Shown here piece after piece: positions 32,964 through 40,390 of a stretch of DNA of 47,006 bases. The stretch comes from Burkholderiales bacterium (GTDB lineage Bacteria > Pseudomonadota > Gammaproteobacteria > Burkholderiales > Burkholderiaceae_C). The DNA lies in contig JACPYV010000110.1 of assembly GCA_016195825.1 (NCBI GenBank), forward strand, positions 1-47,006, written 5' to 3'. The number at the start of each line of letters is the position of its first letter. The first letter of the stretch is position 1. The notes beneath the pieces are model-generated. The model did no database searches and was not told the DNA's origin. It was given only the letters and a program-made list of their open reading frames with translations. The position numbers and the translations under genes were made by a program.

Positions 32964-33887
32964 TCAGCCGCGCGCGCGAACCGGCTGGTTGTCGTTCGAG
33001 ATGTACACCTCGACACGGCGGTTCATCGCGCGGTCGGAGGTGCTCGCGTTACTGGCCACCGGGTATTGCTCGCCGTAGCCACGCGTGGCCACACGGGTCG
33101 GGTCGACGCCTTGGGCGCGCAGCGCATCGGCCACGGCCTGCGAGCGGCGCTGCGACAGCGTCAGGTTGGTCTGGTCGCTACCGGTGCTGTCGGTGAAGCC
33201 CTCGATCAGCACGCGACGGTCCGGGTGCTGGTTCAGGTAGCTGGCGAGCTTGGTGATGGAGGCCTGCGCGGCCGGCCGGATCTCGGCGCGGCCGGTCTCG
33301 AATAGCACGTCGCCCAGCGTGACGAGCATGCCGCGATCGGTCTGCTTGGCCTGCAGGTCGGCCAGCTCACGGGCGAGCAACGCGGCCTGGGCCTGCGCCT
33401 GGGCGGCATCCGCGGTGGCCCCAGCAGCCTGCTGGCGGGCGGCATTGGCGTCTGCATTGGCGTTGGCTGCGGCGACCTGCGCGCTGGCGGCCTGGGCCTG
33501 GGCGATGTTGGCGCGTTTGGCGTTGGCATCAGCGCGGGCACGCTCACGGTCGGCCTCGGCGGCCTTGATGGCGTCCTCCTCGGTCGCCGCCTTGGCCAGG
33601 GCCATCGCGGTGCGGGCCTGCGTAGAGGCCACGTAGGCGGCGGAATCGATGTCGGCCGGAGATTCACGCTTGGCGCTCAGCTCCTCGGCTCGCTTGAGCG
33701 AGTCGGCGGCCTTTTTGATGTCCAGCGACGCGTACTTCAGCACGCCGGGGTCGGTCTCGGCGGCGCGCACGTTGGCGCGGGCCTGCTGCAACTGGGGCGT
33801 GACGGTGGGGGCGCTGGCGCAGCCGGCGAACAGCGCACAGGCGGCGGCCAGTGCTGTCAGGGAGGTGGCAAATCGGGCGGAATTCAT
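32964..33887 (-). CDS. DUF4398 + OmpA family lipoprotein
   Basis: A 307-residue outer-membrane lipoprotein (lipobox LFAGC, Cys23). Residues about 30-115 form a DUF4398-type helical region (LQQARANVRAAETDPGVL, SLDIKKAADSLKRAEEL), followed by an Ala-rich coiled coil to about 190. The C-terminal OmpA domain, FETGRAEIRPAAQASITKLA, LIEGFTDSTGS, LSQRRSQAVADALRAQGV, ATRGYGEQYPVA and NRRVEVYI, binds peptidoglycan diaminopimelate. The whole suggests a spacer linking membrane to wall. It is 19 bp downstream of a second DUF4398 lipoprotein. Confidence 0.92.
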   Translation of the reverse strand: MNSARFATSLTALAAACALFAGCASAPTVTPQLQQARANVRAAETDPGVLKYASLDIKKAADSLKRAEELSAKRESPADIDSAAYVASTQARTAMALAKAATEEDAIKAAEADRERARADANAKRANIAQAQAASAQVAAANANADANAARQQAAGATADAAQAQAQAALLARELADLQAKQTDRGMLVTLGDVLFETGRAEIRPAAQASITKLASYLNQHPDRRVLIEGFTDSTGSDQTNLTLSQRRSQAVADALRAQGVDPTRVATRGYGEQYPVASNASTSDRAMNRRVEVYISNDNQPVRARG

Positions 33888-33906
33888 GCGGGTCCTTTCG
33901 AGGGAT

Positions 33907-34275
33907 TCAGGAACGGTTGAGCTGCGCCTGCAGCTGTCGGATGCTTTCGCGCACCTCGGTCAGCGCACGGCTGGAGCGGGCGGTCCGGGCGGTCGCCTGG
34001 GCCAGGGCCGCGTCAGCGGCAGCCTCATCGGCGAGCTGGCGGGCCTGCACATAGTCCTTGCGGGCCATGGCGGCGTTGGCGCGGGTCAGCTTGTCTCGCG
34101 CGGTGGAGAGCTCGGCAGGCGCCTCGGTGGCGTTGCCGGCGGCCTGGTCGACGGAGGCGTTGGCCACCGCCATCTGTTCCTTGGGCTCGGGGGTCGAGGC
34201 ACAGGCGGCCAGCGCAAGCGCGGCACAGGCCACGAGAACTGCCCGGCCATTCCTTGTTATCGAATGCGGATTCAT
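33907..34275 (-). CDS. DUF4398 lipoprotein
   Basis: A 122-residue lipoprotein (lipobox LAAC). The mature part is a single long helical region rich in Ala, Arg and Glu (MAVANASVDQAAGNATEA, AELSTARDKLTRANAAMARK, VQARQLADEAAADAALAQAT), matching DUF4398. AGGAG precedes the ATG at 34275. It is immediately upstream of, and shares a domain with, the DUF4398-OmpA gene, so the two products may form a helical assembly in the periplasm. Function unknown. Confidence 0.88.
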   Translation of the reverse strand: MNPHSITRNGRAVLVACAALALAACASTPEPKEQMAVANASVDQAAGNATEAPAELSTARDKLTRANAAMARKDYVQARQLADEAAADAALAQATARTARSSRALTEVRESIRQLQAQLNRS

Positions 34276-34603
34276 CAGAGACTCCTGTTTATGGTTTGAC
34301 CGGACGTTGGCGGGAGCCAGCGGGTCGGGTCGGTGCGGCTGCAGACTGCCATTCCAGTATTCGCTTGCGCTGCCTCGCGGCAGGTCGGAGGGCGCCGCGT
34401 GCGCGGTCGGCGTCTGGCCCCACACGCTGTGGGACAGGCCCTACGCCCCTGTAGGCATGTCAGCGCGGGCCGGGAGCCGGGCCGGCCTGCGGGCAATGTG
34501 CCGGCGGCTCAATGCCGCATGCGGCGCCGCCCCTCGGGCGCCGAGGCAGGCAAGACCGATCCGACGTGCCCTCGTCCAGCGAGGCAAGCCGAGGCGAGGG
34601 ACT
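34276..34603. repeat. Gene-free stretch holding intergenic repeat copy 3
   Basis: This 328-bp gap has no credible gene. At 34460-34551 it carries a more diverged copy of the dispersed element: GCGGGCCGGGAGCCGGGCC, GGCTCAATGCCGC and CCGCCCCTCGGG match copy 1 in order. The element's end, GAGGGACTTCA, reaches the stop codon of the kinase gene, as GAGGGGCTTCA reaches a stop at 15413. The promoter of the DUF4398 operon must lie at its left end; I could not define it. Confidence 0.55.
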
Positions 34604-36982
34604 TCAGGTACTTGCCTGCCGGAAGGCCATCACGGCCTGGTTGCGCAGCGTGCGCAGCAGCGAGAGCTGCTTGTCGTCCAGACGCACAGCGCCGGCTTGG
34701 GCATGGTCGGCGTAGATCAGGCCCAGCGGGGCGCCCTTGAGCATCAACGGCAGCAGCAGGAAGCTCTGCGCGTGCAACTCGCCCTTGAACCACACGGGCA
34801 GCCGGGCGGCAATGTTGGCGGCGCGGGCATCCTGGATCAGCGTGTCGGCGCCCTTCAAGCAGACCGCGGCCAGCAGGTCGGGCGGCTGGCCGGTCAGATC
34901 CACCCGCAGCAGCGGCGCGAGGCGCTCCACGTCGTCGCCCACGCCCAAGCGGCCGGTCAGCGTCTGACCGCGCGCGTCACGCAGGCAGAAGATGACGCGG
35001 CGCAGGCCCAGCGCACGGTAGATGGTCTCCAGGATCATGCGCAGCACGCCGTTGAGCTGGAAGCTGTTGACCATCGCGTCGGTGATCTCCTGGATGCCGG
35101 CGGCCAGCAGCTCGCTGGCCAGGGCCGAGTCCGGCGGCGCGCCGGCCTCGGTGCGCTCCAACACCTGGGTCGGTGCCAGCTCGTGGGCGGTCAGCGAGTC
35201 ATGCACCGACGGCGCCAGCGGGGCCAGCAGGCGCTGCGCGCGCGAGTCGCGCGGCAGGCGCAGGTCCAGCGCCTCTGTCATCTGCGCCAGGCGCTGGCGC
35301 GCAGTGTCGGCGGCCTGTTCGAAGGACTCGGCCGTGACGCCCAGCGCGCGTGCATGCCGCTGGGCCAGCGCACGCAGCCGGGCGTGGGCCTGCTCGGGCG
35401 GCGTCTGCAGGATGAGGTCGGCCATGTCGTTGGACGCGCGGGCCAGCCAGCGCTGGCGCTCGGCCGCGTCCTCGATCAGCTTGGGCGGCGCATCGCCACC
35501 GGGGCGGCGCATCGCGCGCTGCAGGCTGTCCGGCAGGCCCCATTGCCGGGCCACGCCCAGGCCCAGTGCCTCGTAGCTCATGCCCAGCACCTGCGCAGAC
35601 GCAGCCGCCTCGCTGAGCGGTGGCGGCCCGCCGTCCACGGCGCTGACGAGGCGGCGCACGGCCTCGGCCTCCTCGGGGAAGTAGAACTCGGTCAGCGAGC
35701 GCCCCAGGTGGTGGAACATCGCGCACAGGAACGCCTCCTCGGCGTCGCGCTCGTTCAGGCACAGCTCACGCGCCAGCGACGCAGCCATCAGCGAGCGCAG
35801 GAAGTCCTCGCGCAGCCGCTGGGCATGGCCCTTGTTTTCCATGCGCTCCAGCAGCACCAGGCTCAGCGCCAGGTTGCGAATGCCGGCGAAGCCGATCAGC
35901 GCCACCGCACGCGACACGGTGCTGATGCCACCGCCGCCCGCATGCCGGTAAGCCGCCGTGTTGACCAGGCGCAGCAGCTTCTGCGTCAGCGCCACGTCCT
36001 TCAGGATCTCGTTGGACATGCCTGCCAGGCTCTCGTGCTCGGACTGCGTCAGACGCTGGATGCGGCTGATGGCATCCGACAGCGCCGGGAAGTCGCTCTT
36101 GTGGCGCATCCGGCGCAGCAGGAAGTCCAGCACCGGCGCGTCCTGCGCGTCGGCGTCGGGCTCGGCGACGGGGCGCAGCCAGGCCGCCAGCGCATCGTGC
36201 ATCAACGCGGCGCTGGGCCAGCGCGCCGTGGGCTCGCGCGCCAGTCCCCGCTGCACGATGGCGCGCAGGGCGTCATCCACGTCGCTGGCAAGGCCCGAAG
36301 GCAGCACCAGGTCGGTGGTCTGCACACGCTGGATGGCGCGCCAGGGGTCGCTGTCATGATTGAGCCGCTGGCCGGACAGCATCTCGGCCAGCATGACGGC
36401 GGCGGCGAACACGTCCATCTGCGGGTGGGGCGGTGCGCCGCGCGCCGCCTCCGGCGAGATGTAGCCCGGCGTGCCGACGATGCGGGTCGGCGTGTCATTG
36501 GCCGGTGACACCCGCGCCGCGATGCCGAAGTCCATCACCCGCGCCCGGCCGCGTGCGTCCAGCAGGATGTTGCTGGGCTTGAGGTCACGGTGCACGATGC
36601 CAGCGGCATGCGCGGCGGTCAGCCCGTCTAGCACGCCCAGCATCAGCGTGACGGCCTCGGCCGCCGTGGGCTTGGGGCCGGCGCGCAGCCGCTGGCTTAG
36701 CGTGCCGCCGCTGACGTACTCGAAGACGAGGTAGGAGTGCCCGCCCTGGGTGTCGGCCTCGAAGACCGGCACGATGCTGGGGTGGGTCAGCCGGCTGACG
36801 GCGCGGGCCTCATGCAGCCATTCGTCCACGCTGCCCGGCTCGGCCGCGGGCTTCAGCAGCTTGACGGCCACCTCGCGGTCCAGCAGCGGGTCATGCGCCA
36901 GCCAGACCGTGGCCGGCGCGCCCTCACCCAGACGTTGTAGCATCCGGAAGCGGCCCAGTTGGGGTGGCAGGTCGTCGGCCAT
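34604..36982 (-). CDS. Serine/threonine kinase-HDOD-GAF signalling protein
   Basis: A 792-residue soluble protein. Kinase domain, about 12-270: glycine loop LGEGAPATVWLA (third Gly replaced), VAVK with Lys41, the HEA Glu58, HRDLKPSN at 131-138, DFG at 151-153, SPE at 176-178. All catalytic residues are present. HDOD domain, about 285-520: LSDAISRIQRLTQSEHESLA, ILKDVALTQKLLRLVNTAAY, SRAVALIGFAGIRNLALSLV. GAF domain, about 640-790: MILETIYRALGLRRVIFCL, FLLLPLMLKGAPLGLIYADH. HDOD proteins are signalling scaffolds without the metal ligands of true HD phosphohydrolases. Start at ATG 36982, before the kinase fold. It follows the pseudokinase-HDOD gene after 13 bp. Confidence 0.9.
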   Translation of the reverse strand: MADDLPPQLGRFRMLQRLGEGAPATVWLAHDPLLDREVAVKLLKPAAEPGSVDEWLHEARAVSRLTHPSIVPVFEADTQGGHSYLVFEYVSGGTLSQRLRAGPKPTAAEAVTLMLGVLDGLTAAHAAGIVHRDLKPSNILLDARGRARVMDFGIAARVSPANDTPTRIVGTPGYISPEAARGAPPHPQMDVFAAAVMLAEMLSGQRLNHDSDPWRAIQRVQTTDLVLPSGLASDVDDALRAIVQRGLAREPTARWPSAALMHDALAAWLRPVAEPDADAQDAPVLDFLLRRMRHKSDFPALSDAISRIQRLTQSEHESLAGMSNEILKDVALTQKLLRLVNTAAYRHAGGGGISTVSRAVALIGFAGIRNLALSLVLLERMENKGHAQRLREDFLRSLMAASLARELCLNERDAEEAFLCAMFHHLGRSLTEFYFPEEAEAVRRLVSAVDGGPPPLSEAAASAQVLGMSYEALGLGVARQWGLPDSLQRAMRRPGGDAPPKLIEDAAERQRWLARASNDMADLILQTPPEQAHARLRALAQRHARALGVTAESFEQAADTARQRLAQMTEALDLRLPRDSRAQRLLAPLAPSVHDSLTAHELAPTQVLERTEAGAPPDSALASELLAAGIQEITDAMVNSFQLNGVLRMILETIYRALGLRRVIFCLRDARGQTLTGRLGVGDDVERLAPLLRVDLTGQPPDLLAAVCLKGADTLIQDARAANIAARLPVWFKGELHAQSFLLLPLMLKGAPLGLIYADHAQAGAVRLDDKQLSLLRTLRNQAVMAFRQAST

Positions 36983-36995
36983 GGGGCAGGTGCCT

Positions 36996-38777
36996 TCAGG
37001 AGCCGCCGCCACGGCTTGCCAGCCGGTCGCGCAGCGGCGACGGCGAGGCCGCCTGGGCGGGCGCAGGCACCGGTGGCGCACTGCCGGGCCGTTGCGTACC
37101 GGGGTTGAGCGCTTCCATGACCTCGCGCAAGCCGATGCCCAGCGCCTTGGCGTAGCGGCGCGTGGCGGCGTCCACGCCGGGGCGGCGGCGCGCCTCGGGC
37201 AGGCCCAGGGCGTCGATCAGTTCATTGGCCAGGCTGCAGGTCAGGCGGATGCTGTCGGCGTCGCTGCGCGGCGGGTGCACGGGCGCATCCATCGGCTGGC
37301 GGCGGATCATCTGCACCAGCTCGTCGCCCAGGCCCCAATGGCGGGCCACGGCGGCGCCCAGCGCGTCCAGGTCGCAGCCCAGCACGGCGTAGGCTGCAGC
37401 CTGCTCGCTCAAGCTGGGCGGGTTGGGCTGGTCCTCGGTGGGCTCGGGCGGCACCATGAGCTGGCGGATCTGCTGCGCGTCGTCTGGGAAGTGGTACTGC
37501 AGCAGCAGCCGGCCCAGGTTCTGCATGACGGTGATGAGCTGCACTACCTCGGCGTCGTAGCCGGCCGGGCGCAGCGCCTGGGCGACCTGGCCGGCCTTGG
37601 TGACGCGGGCCATCAGCTTGCGCAGCAGCTCGGCTGCCACCGGCTGCAGCGGGCCCGGCCAGGGCTTGAGCGCGTTGGCGGCCAGTTGCAGGCCATCCAG
37701 TCCCAGCATTTGGATGGCGCGCTGCATGTTCAGCACGGTCTCGCCTGCATGGCCGTTCTGTTTGAGCGCGTTGTTGACGCGGCGCACCAACTCCAGGCTC
37801 AGCGCCATATCCTTCAGCACCAGGTCGGACAAGGCGCTGGCGTGCTGCGCCTCCAGGCCCGAGCCCGCCGTGAAGCGGTGCATGCCGGTCGTGGTGGTGG
37901 GCAGGTGGCCGATGCGCTGCAGCTTGTCCATCAGCAGTGCGATGGGGCCGCCACTGTCGTGCGCGGCGGCCGTGCGCCAGCCGTCCAGCGCGCGCCAGAA
38001 GCTGCGTGCCAGGTGGTACCGCTGGCGCAGCTGCCGGTCGGTCGCGCGGTTGCAGATGGCGCGCAGCGGGTCAGGGATGGGGTGCGGTGTCTCCCAGCCC
38101 AGGCGCACCATCTCGCGCCCGGCAGGCTGCATCTGCTGCACGACGGCCTGCAGGTCGTTTTCCTCCAGCACCGGCTTGCCGCTGAGGATGCGGTTCAGCA
38201 TCAGACCCACGCAGAGCACGTCCTCTTCGGCCGACTCGCGCACGGCGCGGCGGGTGACGGCGTTGAAGTCGACAGTCGCTGGGAAGACTTCCTGCGCCAC
38301 CTCCAGGCGGATGAGGCGGACCTTGTCGTTCGCATCGATGATCAGGCTGGCGGTCTGGATGTCGCGGTGCGCGTGGCCGGCCTCGTGGGCGAAGGCCAGG
38401 CCCTCCAGCAGTTGGGCGATCCAACTTGCCGCGTCCAGCGGCAGCGGCGCGTTCTGGCGCGCCAGGCGCTCATCCAGTGTCTCGCCGAGTGCGCGGTCGT
38501 AAGCGACATAGGGCCAGTTCTCGACCTGGCCGATCTCGAACGGCACCGCCAGGTTGGGATGCTGCACGCGCTCGGCGCCCTGGGCCATGCGCAGCCAGTG
38601 CTCCAGTGCGAGCGCACTGTTGGGCTTGTCGCGAGGCATACACAGCATCAGCTCCTGGCCGTGGCGTTCATCGAAGACACGCCAGACCAGGCTGCGCGCG
38701 CTCTTGGACAGCAGGGCGCGCAGCTCGAAGCGGCCAAAGCTTCGCAGCGGTGTGGTGGCGGGGCTGGGATCGGGCAC
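36996..38777 (-). CDS. Pseudokinase-HDOD signalling protein
   Basis: A 593-residue protein. Residues about 12-290 have the kinase fold outline (FELRALLSKSARSLVWRVFD, HPNLAVPFEIGQVENWPYVAY, LLEGLAFAHEAGHAHRD) but key residues are gone: the glycine loop has no Gly, the VAVK Lys aligns with Cys46, HRD at 137-139 is followed by IQTAS so that Lys is Gln141 and Asn is Ser144, and the DFG position reads IRL. Residues about 295-540 are an HDOD domain (LSDLVLKDMALSLELVRRVN, IQMLGLDGLQLAANALK). The C-terminus is Pro/Ala/Ser-rich. The start is GTG at 38777. The gene is first in a two-gene operon with the active kinase. Confidence 0.88.
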   Translation of the reverse strand: MPDPSPATTPLRSFGRFELRALLSKSARSLVWRVFDERHGQELMLCMPRDKPNSALALEHWLRMAQGAERVQHPNLAVPFEIGQVENWPYVAYDRALGETLDERLARQNAPLPLDAASWIAQLLEGLAFAHEAGHAHRDIQTASLIIDANDKVRLIRLEVAQEVFPATVDFNAVTRRAVRESAEEDVLCVGLMLNRILSGKPVLEENDLQAVVQQMQPAGREMVRLGWETPHPIPDPLRAICNRATDRQLRQRYHLARSFWRALDGWRTAAAHDSGGPIALLMDKLQRIGHLPTTTTGMHRFTAGSGLEAQHASALSDLVLKDMALSLELVRRVNNALKQNGHAGETVLNMQRAIQMLGLDGLQLAANALKPWPGPLQPVAAELLRKLMARVTKAGQVAQALRPAGYDAEVVQLITVMQNLGRLLLQYHFPDDAQQIRQLMVPPEPTEDQPNPPSLSEQAAAYAVLGCDLDALGAAVARHWGLGDELVQMIRRQPMDAPVHPPRSDADSIRLTCSLANELIDALGLPEARRRPGVDAATRRYAKALGIGLREVMEALNPGTQRPGSAPPVPAPAQAASPSPLRDRLASRGGGS

Positions 38778-38795
38778 GGTAAATGGACGCGGCTG

Positions 38796-38807
38796 TAACA
38801 GTTGTTA
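38796..38807. promoter_or_regulatory. Inverted repeat upstream of the pseudokinase gene
   Basis: TAACAGTTGTTA is a near-perfect palindrome (arms TAACA/TGTTA) 18 bp upstream of the GTG start of the pseudokinase gene, in an AT-richer patch of the 149-bp gap before hrpA. Operator or promoter element; unproven. Confidence 0.3.
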
Positions 38808-38926
38808 TCCCCGCATTGGACTCCAGGCTGGACTGGCCAAGCTGGCTGGCAGGCGTCGAAATGCGACGGATTTCTACCGCAATCCGGGTCTTGCGTGCAT
38901 CAGCTCACGGTCCGGTCTCGGGGGTC

Positions 38927-40390
38927 TCAGGCGGTCAGCTGAGCCCAGACCTTGTCCAACCGCTTCACGCTGACGGGCTGCGGCGTGCGCAACTCCTGCG
39001 CGAATAGGCTAACGCGCAACTCCTCCAACTGCCAGCGGAAGTCGTCCAGCCGCGCATCCCGCACACCCTTGAGCTCGGCCACGCGACGCGTGTAACGCTG
39101 CTCCAGCGGCTTGACCTCGCTCATCAGCTTGGCGTCACGGGCCGGGTCGGCACGCAGCTTGTCCAGCCGCGTGGTGATGGCCTTGAGGTAGCGCGGCAGG
39201 TGCTGCAGCTGGGTCCACGGGGTGTCGAGCGCAAAGCGCTTGGGCACCAGGCGTTGCAGCTGCGCGCTGACGTCGTCGGACACGTCCTTGGTCGGGCGCG
39301 AGTCCTTCAGCTTGCGGGTGGCGTTGGCCAGTTCCTGCAGCACTGCGTGCACGGCGCGGGCGACCTCCTGCGCGATCAGGTTGAGCCGGCTGCGGCCTTC
39401 CTCGATGCGCTTCTTGAAGCCGATGGGATCGGTCGGCAACGGGTCGGCCAGGAAGGCGCGGTCCAGCGCGACGCCGATGACCTGGTCGCGCAAGTCCTCC
39501 GCCGTGCCCAGGGCCATGTACAGCACGGACATGCGCTGCAGGTCGGGGATGTTCTTCTCCAGGAATCGCAACGGCTCCTTGAGCTGCAGCGCGATCAGAC
39601 GGCGCAGGCCGGCGCGGTGCCTCGCGGCGGCGACCTCGGGCTCGTCGAAGACCTCGATCTCGACGTGCGCGCCCTTGTCGATCAGCGCCGGGAAGCCGAT
39701 CAGCGTCTGGCCGCCCTTCTTCACTTCCAGCAGCTCGGGCAGTTCGCCGAAGGTCCAGTCCGTGTACGCCTGGCTGGCGTCACGCGCGGGCGCAACGGGC
39801 TTGACGATCTCGGCGCGGATGCCGCGTGCGGGCTGAGCTTGCTGGGGCTTGGGCGCCGGTTCAACCACCGGCAGCTTCAGCGCCGCCAGCGCCTGGAAGG
39901 CCGACCGCGCCTGCCCGCCCAGCTCCGCCTTCAGCGCGGCGAGCTGTCGGCCCTGCCCGAGCTGGCGGCCATGCTCGTCGACGACGCGGAAGTTCATGAA
40001 CAGATGCGGCGCCAGCTGCTCCAGCTTGAAGTCGTTGCGCTGCACGGCGATCTGGGAGCGATCCTTCACGGCCCGCAGCAGCGTGTCCACCAGACCGCCA
40101 TGGCAAAACGGCTGCAGTTCGACGAACTCTGCCACGAAGTCCGGCAGCGGCGTCAGCCGCGCACGCGGCTTCTGGTGCAGGCTTTTCAGCAGCGCCGTCA
40201 CCTTGGCGGCCAGCATGCCGGGCACCAGCCACTCGGCGCGCTCCTCGCTGACCTGGTTGAGCGCAAAGATGGGCACGGTCACCGTCAGGCCGTCGCGCGC
40301 GTCGCCAGGCTGGTGCAGGTAGGTCGCCGCACAGTCCACACCGCCCAGGCGGATGACCTTGGGGAAGGCCTCGCTGGTGACGCCCGACGC
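38927..40390 (-). pseudogene. hrpA: hrpA 3' part, separated by an in-frame TAG
   Basis: The 487 codons after the TAG continue in the same frame as the helicase part, with intact HrpA C-terminal sequence: AATYLHQPGDARDGLTVTVP, ALNQVSEERAEWLVPGM, SLHQKPRARLTPLPDFVAEF, and the C-terminal DRLRADPARD-like, RYTRRVAELKGVRDARLDDF and EELRVSLFAQELRTPQPVS. No frame change is needed, so the only lesion is the single stop. As read, this part would not be made unless the TAG is suppressed or translation restarts at a GTG at 40339. A base error is also possible. Confidence 0.85.

Noticed and set aside
34058-36508. Plus-strand open frame of 816 codons opposite the kinase-HDOD-GAF gene
   Set aside because: The low-complexity Gln/Arg/His/Gly translation is typical of the complement of a GC-rich gene. 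The minus strand has intact kinase motifs.
36750-38798. Plus-strand open frame of 682 codons opposite the pseudokinase-HDOD gene
   Set aside because: Same reason: the other strand has the coherent domain order. Compositional shadow.
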